Below, in pieces: positions 1 to 5,264 of a stretch of DNA of 5,503 bases (position 1 is its first letter; each line of letters opens with the position of its first letter). The DNA is from Chloroflexota bacterium. Lineage in GTDB: Bacteria > Chloroflexota > Anaerolineae > Anaerolineales > Villigracilaceae. The position numbers were made by a program, and so were the translations under genes. The stretch is taken from assembly GCA_016191895.1 (NCBI GenBank), contig JACPVD010000336.1, positions 1 to 5,503 on the forward strand, written 5' to 3'. The notes under the pieces were generated by a model. That model saw only the letters and a program-made list of their open reading frames with translations, was not told where the DNA came from and searched no databases.

Positions 1-594
1 AATAAAGTCTATTTGAAATTTCCACAAATTTTTTGGGATGAAAAATTCGAGCAGATCGCGTATATGGGCGAACGCGTGGGCGAGTGGTGCGACTGGCTGA
101 ATTTTGCGCCGTACATCGGCGAGCCTGTATTGATGGCGTTTCACGGCGGCGCGAAGGGATATGCCATCGAAGAACTTTCAGACGATGAAATCATTGCGGG
201 CGCGATGAAAACACTGCGCGTGATGTATGGTGATTCGATTCCGGAGCCTGAGGGGTATGTGATCACGCGCTGGGGCAATGACCCGTTTGCATTCGGCTCG
301 TATTCGCATGTGCCGCCCTTTGCCAGCGGCGAAGATTATGACGCTTTGTTCGAACCTGTGGATGACGTGTTATTCTTTGCAGGCGAAGCGGCCAGCCGTG
401 AATATCCCGCCACTGTGCATGGCGCGTATTTATCGGGTGTGGCGGCGGCGGATGAGATTGCGTTAAAACTGACAGAATTCCATAAAGTGGCAATTTGTGT
501 TAAAAGTCGCTATTCAAACTCAATTTCGATTTCCGCCCCGTCTTCCCAATCGCCCATTTTCTCGAATTCGATCTCCCCGAATAATTCGTTTTGA
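1..594 (+). CDS. Flavin-containing amine oxidase (MAO/polyamine oxidase/LSD1-like), C-terminal part, 5' end outside window
   Basis: This is the C-terminal part of an FAD-dependent amine oxidoreductase, an enzyme class that oxidises primary or secondary amines to an imine and reduces oxygen to peroxide. The frame is open from base 1 (N-K-V-Y-L-K-F-P), so the TTG at 13 is not the start and the Rossmann FAD-binding N-terminus lies upstream. Family signatures are the KVYLKFP...FW strand, FHGGAKG (nt 145-159), TRWGNDPFAFGSYS (265-306), PFASGEDYD (316-342) and the FAD-contacting LFFAGE followed by YPATVHGAYLSG (370-438), which resembles polyamine oxidases and LSD1. The family fold normally finishes near AADEIALKL (to about 471). 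The last 40 residues are serine-rich and their final 28 or so are antisense to scpA, so they are probably not a functional domain. The substrate cannot be named. Family assignment is sure; the true 3' end is uncertain. Confidence 0.9.
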   Translation, partial: NKVYLKFPQIFWDEKFEQIAYMGERVGEWCDWLNFAPYIGEPVLMAFHGGAKGYAIEELSDDEIIAGAMKTLRVMYGDSIPEPEGYVITRWGNDPFAFGSYSHVPPFASGEDYDALFEPVDDVLFFAGEAASREYPATVHGAYLSGVAAADEIALKLTEFHKVAICVKSRYSNSISISAPSSQSPIFSNSISPNNSF

Positions 595-1283
595 ACCGCC
601 GAGATGTGATAGCGTTTGATCAACTCCAGCATCGCCAAAAAGGTGACGACGATCTCGATGCGCGTGGCTTTGTCGGTGATCAGGCCGCTGAAGGTCATGC
701 GCTGAATGTTCTTCATTGTCTTTGTGATAAAGTCGATCTTCTCGCGGATGGTAACTCGCGGCGCGGCGATGATCGTCCCCAACGATTCTTTCCTTTGACT
801 CTTCGTAAAGGCGGATTCTGCGGCGGCGAGAAATTTTTCCAGCGTCAGATTCGATAGATCGAGTTTTGCCTCCACTTTCGGCGGCGGCGCGACGCGCAAG
901 TACGTCCGCAGGTTATTTTCCTGCCGTTGCATCATCCAGCCTGCTATTTCTTTATAACGTTTATATAAGATCAACAATTCAACGAGTTCAACGCCGGGGT
1001 CTTCTTCGCCGGGTTCACGCTCGATGGGGCGTGGTAGCAACGCCTCGGATTTGATCTGCACCAGTTTCGCCGCAATGACAAGGAACGACGAAATTTCGTC
1101 GGGTTTCATCTGCTCCAATCCCTGCAAATACGACAGGTATTGATCGGTCACGGAAGCGAGTGAAATGGCGGTGATGTTTAATTCGGCGCGTTCGATCAGG
1201 CTGAGCAAAAGGTCGAGCGGCCCTTCATAGACGGGCGTTTGCACCTTATACCCGCTGAGCGAATGTCCCAAAAGGTTTTCCAT
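510..1283 (-). CDS. scpA: Segregation and condensation protein A (kleisin of the Smc-ScpAB complex)
   Basis: ScpA is the kleisin that bridges the two Smc ATPase heads and, with an ScpB dimer, forms the bacterial condensin that organises and segregates the nucleoid. The 257-residue product has the usual length. The N-terminal Smc-neck-binding domain shows [17 protein letters not shown] (19-35), the DQYLSYL helix (47-53) and [14 protein letters not shown] (71-84). A linker follows (about 85-145). The C-terminal winged-helix domain (about 176-240) contains [23 protein letters not shown] and the final NELFGEI strand. An acidic tail ([11 protein letters not shown]) ends the protein and overlaps the amine oxidase tail-to-tail by 85 bases. 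The ATG at 1283 is chosen because the divergent promoter leaves no room for an earlier start, and there is no Shine-Dalgarno upstream. scpB, often the next gene, is not downstream here. Confidence 0.95.
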   Translation of the reverse strand: MENLLGHSLSGYKVQTPVYEGPLDLLLSLIERAELNITAISLASVTDQYLSYLQGLEQMKPDEISSFLVIAAKLVQIKSEALLPRPIEREPGEEDPGVELVELLILYKRYKEIAGWMMQRQENNLRTYLRVAPPPKVEAKLDLSNLTLEKFLAAAESAFTKSQRKESLGTIIAAPRVTIREKIDFITKTMKNIQRMTFSGLITDKATRIEIVVTFLAMLELIKRYHISAVQNELFGEIEFEKMGDWEDGAEIEIEFE

Positions 1284-1292
1284 GGCGCGCGA

Positions 1293-1301
1293 ATTATACC
1301 A
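1293..1301 (-). promoter_or_regulatory. Extended -10 promoter of scpA
   Basis: On the minus strand the sequence reads TGGTATAAT, a perfect extended -10 element (TGn plus TATAAT), with the hexamer at 1298 to 1293. No convincing -35 lies 16-18 bases further upstream, which is compatible with an extended -10 promoter. Transcription starting 6-7 bases past the hexamer would begin near 1286, only 2-4 bases before the ATG at 1283. The scpA mRNA would then be essentially leaderless, which agrees with the lack of a ribosome binding site. Confidence 0.65.
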
Positions 1302-1304
1302 GTG

Positions 1305-1310
1305 TATAAT
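1305..1310 (+). promoter_or_regulatory. -10 box of the moaC operon promoter (leaderless)
   Basis: A consensus TATAAT ends six bases before the moaC ATG at 1317. The usual spacing from -10 to start of transcription places the first transcribed base at or within a base of the A of that ATG, so moaC would be translated from a leaderless mRNA. No Shine-Dalgarno is present. A TG lies directly in front of the hexamer, one base off the canonical extended -10 position, and no -35 is recognisable. Confidence 0.6.
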
Positions 1311-1316
1311 TTCGCC

Positions 1317-1796
1317 ATGCCCAAACTAACTCACATCGACGAGCATGGCCGCGCAAAAATGGTGGACGTGGGCGCGAAGCCCGATACGGAACGGGTTGCC
1401 ATTGCGCGCGGCGAAGTCCACATGAAGCGCGAGACGTTCGACCTGATTCGCGCCGGCCAGATCAAAAAAGGGGACGTCCTGACTGTGGCGCAGATCGCCG
1501 GAATTAGCGCGGCCAAACGGACCTCGGACCTGATTCCGTTATGTCATCCTCACTTCCTTTCGAGCGTGGACGTGTCCCTCACCCTCGACGAATCGATTCC
1601 CGGCGTGGTCATCACCGCCACCGCAAGGACCGCCGGCAAAACCGGTGTGGAAATGGAATCTCTCACCGCCGTTTCCATTGCCGCGTTGACGATATACGAC
1701 ATGGCAAAGGCCGCAGAGAAAACCATGCGTATTCAAAACATCCGCCTGATCGAAAAGCATGGCGGTCAAAGCGGGGATGTGGTAAACAACATGTAG
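1317..1796 (+). CDS. moaC: Cyclic pyranopterin monophosphate synthase (molybdenum cofactor biosynthesis protein MoaC)
   Basis: MoaC converts 3',8-cyclo-7,8-dihydro-GTP, made by the radical-SAM enzyme MoaA, into cyclic pyranopterin monophosphate, the first stable precursor of molybdopterin. The 159-residue length is normal for the family. The start [18 protein letters not shown] matches where MoaC proteins begin; a TTG 78 bases upstream would only add codons antisense to scpA. Conserved parts are [15 protein letters not shown] (72-86), [20 protein letters not shown] (110-129) and the KHGGQSGD end (147-154). His77, Glu112, Glu114, Asp128 and Lys131 fall at the positions known as active-site residues in E. 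coli MoaC, so the enzyme should be active. It is the first gene of a four-gene co-directional cluster. moaA is not in the window. Confidence 0.96.
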   Translation: MPKLTHIDEHGRAKMVDVGAKPDTERVAIARGEVHMKRETFDLIRAGQIKKGDVLTVAQIAGISAAKRTSDLIPLCHPHFLSSVDVSLTLDESIPGVVITATARTAGKTGVEMESLTAVSIAALTIYDMAKAAEKTMRIQNIRLIEKHGGQSGDVVNNM

Positions 1797-1827
1797 CACG
1801 CAACACGAATCACATGCTGCGTGTTAC
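1793..1827 (+). repeat. Hairpin between moaC and moaD
   Basis: The arms GTAGCACGCAACA (1793-1805) and TGCTGCGTGTTAC (1815-1827) pair over 13 positions with one G-U wobble (1796/1824) and one A-C mismatch (1803/1817), leaving a nine-base loop. The stem starts in the last moaC codon and includes its stop. No T-run follows, so it does not look like an intrinsic terminator. It may be an mRNA processing or stabilising structure, or the remnant of a small palindromic repeat. The structure is seen; any function is inference. Confidence 0.5.
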
Positions 1828-1851
1828 CAGAGTCGAAAATTGGATTTGAAA

Positions 1852-2100
1852 ATGAACCGTATTAAATTATTGTTTTTTGCCACCATTCGCGACCGGGCGG
1901 GGACGAAAGCGCTCGAGTTGGATATTCCCACCGATATGACCATTCATGGGTTGAAGGAAAAGATTTCGGGCGATTATCCAAACCTCAAGGAATCCATGCG
2001 TTCGGTTTTGATTACCATCAACCGCGAATACGCCTTCGACGAGGCTGTTGTTCCGATGGGCGCGGAAATTGCCATGTTCCCGCCGGTGAGCGGAGGTTGA
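1852..2100 (+). CDS. moaD: Molybdopterin synthase sulfur carrier subunit (MoaD)
   Basis: MoaD is the small ubiquitin-fold subunit of molybdopterin synthase. Its C-terminal glycine is activated and thiocarboxylated, then inserted into MoaE to donate sulfur to cyclic pyranopterin monophosphate. The 82-residue product has the typical size. It opens with the KLLFFATIRDRAG strand (5-17) and closes with EIAMFPPVSGG, giving the obligatory Gly-Gly end. ATG 1852 is preferred; an in-frame TTG at 1840 would add four residues and neither has a strong Shine-Dalgarno. It lies 55 bases after moaC, across a hairpin, and stops four bases before the next gene, which carries the MoaE partner domain. The adenylating enzyme that would charge it (MoeB/ThiF type) is not in the window. 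Confidence 0.93.
   Translation: MNRIKLLFFATIRDRAGTKALELDIPTDMTIHGLKEKISGDYPNLKESMRSVLITINREYAFDEAVVPMGAEIAMFPPVSGG
2092..2096 (+). promoter_or_regulatory. Shine-Dalgarno of the GrpB-MoaE gene, inside the moaD Gly-Gly codons
   Basis: GGAGG is followed by an eight-base spacer to the ATG at 2105, an ideal arrangement. It is formed by the last two sense codons of moaD (GGA GGT), so the diglycine end of the carrier protein and the ribosome binding site of its partner share the same bases. Translational coupling of the two synthase subunits is a reasonable inference. Confidence 0.75.
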
Positions 2101-2104
2101 TCGC

Positions 2105-3076
2105 ATGGCGAGAAAAGTGGAAGTCCTTCCATACGACCCGGCATGGAGGGAAAATTTCGAAGCCGAAACGCATGCGCTGGCTGTCATTTTCAAGGATGAG
2201 GACGCCGTCTTTTATCACATTGGAAGCACATCCGTACCGGGGCTTTCGGCCAAACCCATCATAGATATTATGGTCGAGGTGGGCGATATTCAACATGTCG
2301 ATTCGTTGAAGGAAGAGATGACGAAGCGCGGCTATCTTCCCCGCGGCGAGCACGGAATCGCGGGACGCCGCTTTTTCATCAAGGGAAACGAAGAACATCG
2401 GACGCATCATGTCCACGTGTTTCAGTGCGGCAACCCCGAAATTGCCAGACACCTTGCCTTCCGCGATTATTTGATTTCCCATCCCGACAGGATGCGGGAG
2501 TATGGAGAGTTGAAGGAAAGACTCGCCGCTCAATTCCCAACAGATATCGATTCGTATATTGCAGGAAAGGATTCTCTCGTGGCAGAGTTTACAAGGCAGG
2601 CGCAGGCCTGGGAGGCCGCAAAATTTCCGACGGTGTTTGCCATTACTGAAGATGAGATGGATTTAAACGACCTGCTGGCGCAAGTAACATTGACCTCCAC
2701 CGGCGCGGCGGCGATCTTCACCGGCATGGTGCGCGGCAAAACCGAACGCGGCGATGCCCATGAGACGGAATATCTCGAATACGAAGCCTATGTCCCAATG
2801 GCGGAGGCGAAGATGAAACAGGTCGCTGATGAAATTCGCGCGAAGTGGCCGGTCATTGAAGGAATTGCCATTGTCCAGAGAATTGGCAGGTTGTATCCAA
2901 AAACGCCGACGGTGTTGATCGCCTGCACCGCCGCGCACCGCGATACCGGCGTGTTCGAAGCCGCGCGTTATGGCATCGATCGTTTGAAAGAGATTGTGCC
3001 GGTGTGGAAGAAGGAAGTCGGCCCGAACGGCGAGGAATGGGTGGAAGGGGAGTACATCCCGAAGCCGGGTGAATAA
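2105..3076 (+). CDS. Fusion protein: GrpB/UPF0157 nucleotidyltransferase-like domain + molybdopterin synthase catalytic subunit (MoaE)
   Basis: One 323-residue frame encodes two complete families. Residues 1 to about 172 are a GrpB-family (UPF0157) domain: VEVLPYDPAWRENFEAE, then HIGSTSVPGLSAKPIIDI (38-55), then a histidine-rich HRTHHVHVF stretch (98-106) and FRDYL (119-123). GrpB is a predicted nucleotidyltransferase family whose substrate is not established. Residues from about 176 to the end are a full MoaE: FAITEDEMDLNDL, FTGMVRG (205-211), LEYEAY (224-229), AHRDTGVFEAARYGID (277-292) and LKEIVPVWKKE. Lys295 and Lys302 have the seven-residue spacing of the catalytic Lys119 and Lys126 of E. 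coli MoaE, and Arg210 and the His-Arg pair 278-279 are kept. The usual His-Arg of the IHRIGEL-type strand is Gln258-Arg259. A strong Shine-Dalgarno precedes ATG 2105. GTG codons at 2579 and 2633 could in principle start a free MoaE, but neither has a well-spaced binding site. Both domain calls are firm; what GrpB does here is unknown. Confidence 0.93.
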   Translation: MARKVEVLPYDPAWRENFEAETHALAVIFKDEDAVFYHIGSTSVPGLSAKPIIDIMVEVGDIQHVDSLKEEMTKRGYLPRGEHGIAGRRFFIKGNEEHRTHHVHVFQCGNPEIARHLAFRDYLISHPDRMREYGELKERLAAQFPTDIDSYIAGKDSLVAEFTRQAQAWEAAKFPTVFAITEDEMDLNDLLAQVTLTSTGAAAIFTGMVRGKTERGDAHETEYLEYEAYVPMAEAKMKQVADEIRAKWPVIEGIAIVQRIGRLYPKTPTVLIACTAAHRDTGVFEAARYGIDRLKEIVPVWKKEVGPNGEEWVEGEYIPKPGE

Positions 3077-3078
3077 CC

Positions 3079-3633
3079 ATGTATCTTCAAACCACGCGCC
3101 TTATTATTCGTAACTTCGACGATAAAGATCTCGAAACGTTTCTGGCCTATCGCAACGACCCGGATGTGGCAAGGTATCAGGGATGGGGACTCCCATATTC
3201 GCGCGAGAAGGGCGAGGCGCTGATCGCTTCGATGAAAAGCGATTCCACGTTGCTGTTGGATGGATGGAGTCAATTTGCGGTTGCACTGAAGGAGACCGAT
3301 GAATTGATCGGCGACCTGGGATGCCGCATAAAAAGAGACGATCCCCGCCAGGCGCGAATCGGGTTTTCGCTGGCTTCGCGTTACTGGCGCAAGGGATTCA
3401 TCACCGAAGCGGCAGCAGGCCTGTTGCGACGCTTGTTCGAAGAGCTGAATATGCACCGCGTGACCGCCGATTGCGACGTGGAAAATATCGCGTCCTACCG
3501 GACGTTGGAAAAGCTTGGTTTTCGCAGGGAGGCGCATTTTGTGGAAAGCTTTCTGGTCGACGGCATTTATACAAGCGAATACCACTATGCCATGTTGCAG
3601 AGCGAGTGGCGTGATAGGTTGAAGGGCGGATGA
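3079..3633 (+). CDS. GNAT family N-acetyltransferase, RimJ/RimL-like
   Basis: This 184-residue protein belongs to the GNAT acetyl-CoA-dependent transferases, subgroup Acetyltransf_3 (RimJ/RimL type). These acetylate protein N-termini, antibiotics or small amines, and the acceptor here cannot be read from the sequence. The N-terminal TTRLIIRNFDDKDLETFLAYRNDPDVARY (5-33) is the typical opening. IGFSLASRYWRKGFITEA (94-111) is the acetyl-CoA pyrophosphate loop, with RKGFIT in place of the common GKGYAT. ENIASYRTLEKLGF (135-148) is the conserved C-terminal motif with its asparagine. Only two bases separate it from the stop of the GrpB-MoaE gene, and a weak GGGTGA (3067-3072) precedes its ATG, so it is probably co-transcribed and translationally coupled. 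Its link with cofactor synthesis is unknown. Confidence 0.9.
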   Translation: MYLQTTRLIIRNFDDKDLETFLAYRNDPDVARYQGWGLPYSREKGEALIASMKSDSTLLLDGWSQFAVALKETDELIGDLGCRIKRDDPRQARIGFSLASRYWRKGFITEAAAGLLRRLFEELNMHRVTADCDVENIASYRTLEKLGFRREAHFVESFLVDGIYTSEYHYAMLQSEWRDRLKGG

Positions 3634-3643
3634 CGCCCATTTT
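3624..3643 (+). terminator. Possible terminator hairpin over the acetyltransferase stop codon
   Basis: GGGCG (3624-3628) and CGCCC (3634-3638) form a five-base all-GC stem with loop GATGA, which contains the stop codon, followed directly by ATTTT. The stem is compact and the U-run short, so it would be a weak intrinsic terminator alone. A second hairpin with a longer T-run lies about 45 bases downstream. Confidence 0.4.
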
Positions 3644-3684
3644 GGCCGTGCAGGCAACAGGTCGCGGGTAGTGCCAGGGGTGCA

Positions 3685-3721
3685 GGATGCGGGTTTGCAT
3701 CCGCGTGACGTTTTTTGTTTT
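3685..3721 (+). terminator. Intrinsic terminator-like hairpin with T-run ending the moa operon
   Basis: GGATGC (3685-3690) can pair with GCATCC (3697-3702). An alternative stem, ATGCGG (3687-3692) with CCGCGT (3701-3706), brings the structure within four bases of the T-run TTTTTTGTTTT (3711-3721). It lies between the acetyltransferase and fabF, where an operon end is expected. The spacing between stem and T-run is longer than ideal, hence moderate confidence. Confidence 0.5.
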
Positions 3722-3775
3722 GCGGGGTTTTAGTTGACGCATTTGCAATTTTATGAATCTATCGTCGGAGGAAAC

Positions 3776-5014
3776 ATGCAGGATCGCATTGTCATTACTG
3801 GGATGGGGACAGTCAACCCCCTGGGTTTGAACGTGAAAGACACATGGAAGAATGTGACAGAAGGCGTTTCGGGCGTTGCGCCGATCACGCTGTTCGACTC
3901 GTCACCTTTGCAGGTGCATATTGCCGCAGAGGTGAAGGAATTCAAGCCCGAAAATTTCATGGATGCAAAAGAAGCTCGCCGGCGTGATCGCTTTGAACAG
4001 TTTTCGATTGCGGCGGCGAAGGAGGCCCTCGCACATTCCAATTTGCAAATCACGGAGACAAACGCAGGGCGCATTGGCGCGATCATTTCATCGGCCATTG
4101 GCGGGTTGCACTCCCTGCAGGAGGCGATCCTCACAAACCACGCGGAAGGCCCGCGTCGGGTGAGTCCGTTTTTGATTCCGATGTTGATGCCGAACGGCGG
4201 ATCGGGTATGACTGCAATTGAGTTTGGGATCAAGGGGCCGTGTTTTTCCGTCGCTTCGGCCTGCGCCTCCGGTTCGGATGGAATTGGCACGGCGCTGATG
4301 ATGCTCCGGGCGGGGATGATCGATGCCGCGCTGACGGGCGCATCCGAGGCGACGATCACATCCACCGGCGTGGCGGCGTTTGATCGTGTGGGCGCCATGT
4401 CGCGCCGCAATGACGATTACTCGATGACGCCCCAGCCCTTCGACAAGAATCGCGACGGGCTTGTGATGGGTGAGGGAGCGGCGGTGCTGGTGCTCGAACG
4501 CGAAGGCGATGCGAAGGCGAGAGGCGCGAATATCCTCGCCGAGTTGGCCGGCTATGGCGCAACCGCAGACGCCTTCCATGTGACCGCTCCGCATGAAACA
4601 GGCGAAGGCGGCGCGGCGGCCATTCGCATGGCGCTGGCTTCGGCGCAGGCAAACATCGACGAGGTGGGGTATATCAACGCGCATGGCACAGGCACTTTGT
4701 TGAACGACCAATCCGAGACACGCGCCGTCAAGGCTGCGTTTGGCGACCTTGCCTATAAAATTCCCATCTCTTCCACAAAGTCGATGACCGGGCATATGAT
4801 GGGCGCGACCGGCGCGTTGGAGGCCATCTTCTGCGTGCAGGCCATCCACAACGAAATCCTGCCGCCGACGATTCATTATGAAACCCCCGATCCCGAATGT
4901 GATTTGGACTACATTCCCAACAAGGCGCGCGAACAAAAGGTCTCGCTTGTCTTGAGCAACGCCTTCGGTTTTGGCGGCCATAATGCGGTGCTTGCAATCC
5001 GGAGATATTCTTAA
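3776..5014 (+). CDS. fabF: 3-oxoacyl-[acyl-carrier-protein] synthase II (beta-ketoacyl-ACP synthase, KAS II)
   Basis: FabF condenses malonyl-ACP with a growing acyl-ACP in type II fatty-acid elongation. The 412-residue product is one residue shorter than E. coli FabF. The thiolase-fold hallmarks are VITGMGTVNPLG (6-17), the nucleophile loop SVASACASGSDGIG with Cys163, INAHGTGT with His303, KSMTGHMMGATGA with Lys335 and His340, and the gating loop SNAFGFGGHNA (394-404). Cys163, His303, Lys335 and His340 coincide with the E. coli numbering. ATG 3776 is chosen because GGAGG (3767-3771) precedes it, although the four-base spacer is short. The in-frame TTG at 3734 would only add intergenic codons. 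No acpP, fabD or fabG accompanies it, so fabF stands alone here. A TTGACG at 3734-3739 could be its -35, but no good -10 follows. Confidence 0.95.
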   Translation: MQDRIVITGMGTVNPLGLNVKDTWKNVTEGVSGVAPITLFDSSPLQVHIAAEVKEFKPENFMDAKEARRRDRFEQFSIAAAKEALAHSNLQITETNAGRIGAIISSAIGGLHSLQEAILTNHAEGPRRVSPFLIPMLMPNGGSGMTAIEFGIKGPCFSVASACASGSDGIGTALMMLRAGMIDAALTGASEATITSTGVAAFDRVGAMSRRNDDYSMTPQPFDKNRDGLVMGEGAAVLVLEREGDAKARGANILAELAGYGATADAFHVTAPHETGEGGAAAIRMALASAQANIDEVGYINAHGTGTLLNDQSETRAVKAAFGDLAYKIPISSTKSMTGHMMGATGALEAIFCVQAIHNEILPPTIHYETPDPECDLDYIPNKAREQKVSLVLSNAFGFGGHNAVLAIRRYS

Positions 5015-5020
5015 AAGCTC

Positions 5021-5093
5021 TTCACCGCGAAGAAAGATGAAGACAGGAAAAAATTCCTTTAAAACTTTGCGCTCTTCGCCCCCTTGCGGTGAA
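5021..5093. repeat. Degraded palindromic intergenic element
   Basis: The outer arms TTCACCGC-G-AAG (5021-5032) and CTTGCGGTGAA (5083-5093) pair over 11 positions with a single bulged G (5029). Inside are GAAG-type motifs on the left, CTTTGCGCTCTTCG (5065-5078) on the right, and a small AGGAA-AAAA-TTCCT palindrome (5045-5058). The layout resembles the CACCGCGAAG...CTTCGCGGTG intergenic palindromes seen in many environmental bacteria, here decayed. It lies just after fabF and could also slow transcription, but no T-run follows the outer stem. The palindrome is seen; that it is a repeated family in this genome is inference. Confidence 0.45.
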
Positions 5094-5110
5094 AAATCTT
5101 TAAATCGGGC

Positions 5111-5139
5111 TTGTACGAACAGAAAATGCGTGCTATACT
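5111..5139 (+). promoter_or_regulatory. Promoter of rplS (-35 TTGTAC, extended -10 TGCTATACT)
   Basis: TTGTAC (5111-5116) is separated by exactly 17 bases from TATACT (5134-5139), and TGC (5131-5133) in front of the hexamer makes an extended -10. Transcription would begin near 5146. This is the best sigma-70 type promoter in the window and suits a highly expressed ribosomal protein gene. Confidence 0.75.
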
Positions 5140-5145
5140 CCGCAC

Positions 5146-5264
5146 TCGCGTTTCAAACCCAGTCAGTATCTTCTTGATAAGGCAGGACGTGGAATAAACA
5201 CCCCACTCTCCCCTTCTATTTGAAAAGATACCCCAATCAACCACAAAAGCAAGGAAGATCGAAA
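5146..5264 (+). promoter_or_regulatory. 5' leader of rplS, about 119 bases
   Basis: From the predicted start of transcription near 5146 to the ATG at 5265 there is a leader with no credible reading frame. It is pyrimidine- and A-rich, with short pairing possibilities such as TATC/GATA (around 5166-5178) and GTGG/CCAC (around 5189-5206), none strong by eye. It ends in a Shine-Dalgarno AAGGAAG (5251-5257). Ribosomal protein genes are often controlled by the product through such leaders; whether this one is cannot be seen. The exact leader start depends on the predicted promoter. Confidence 0.4.

Larger units (their letters stand above)
1289..1315. repeat. Inverted repeat containing both divergent -10 boxes
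   Basis: The left arm GCGAATTATAC (1289-1299) and the right arm GTATAATTTCGC (1304-1315, reverse complement GCGAAATTATAC) are identical apart from one extra A, around a four-base centre CAGT. Each arm carries the TATAAT of one divergent gene. The symmetry may simply come from two back-to-back promoters, or it may serve as an operator for a dimeric regulator acting on both scpA and the moa operon. The repeat is seen directly; a regulatory role is inference. Confidence 0.6.

Noticed and set aside
1239..1316. TTG-initiated N-terminal extension of moaC
   Set aside because: It would be antisense to scpA and run through the divergent promoter, while MoaC proteins begin at the MPKLTHID start at 1317.
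2018..2533. Minus-strand open frame (about 171 codons) opposite moaD and the GrpB domain
   Set aside because: Both genes on the other strand are well supported and this translation resembles nothing known.
2579..2635. Internal GTG starts that could give a free MoaE
   Set aside because: GTG 2579 lies inside the GrpB domain, and GTG 2633 has its nearest GGAGG 17 bases away, too far for normal initiation. This is not excluded, but it is not supported either.
2968..3657. Minus-strand open frame (about 229 codons) opposite the acetyltransferase
   Set aside because: It covers a clear GNAT gene and the end of MoaE, has no recognisable domain and no promoter or binding site; it is a reading-frame shadow.
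3734..3762. fabF promoter with -35 TTGACG
   Set aside because: The -35 is a good match, but at 16-18 bases downstream no hexamer matches TATAAT at more than about three positions, so it is only mentioned under fabF.
3751..4410. Minus-strand open frame (about 219 codons) opposite the first half of fabF
   Set aside because: It is a shadow of fabF codon bias with low-complexity composition and no family resemblance.
4088..4981. Long minus-strand open frame (about 297 codons) opposite fabF
   Set aside because: It is antisense to an unmistakable fabF with all catalytic residues, its translation shows no recognisable family, and long antisense frames are expected opposite GC-rich coding sequence.
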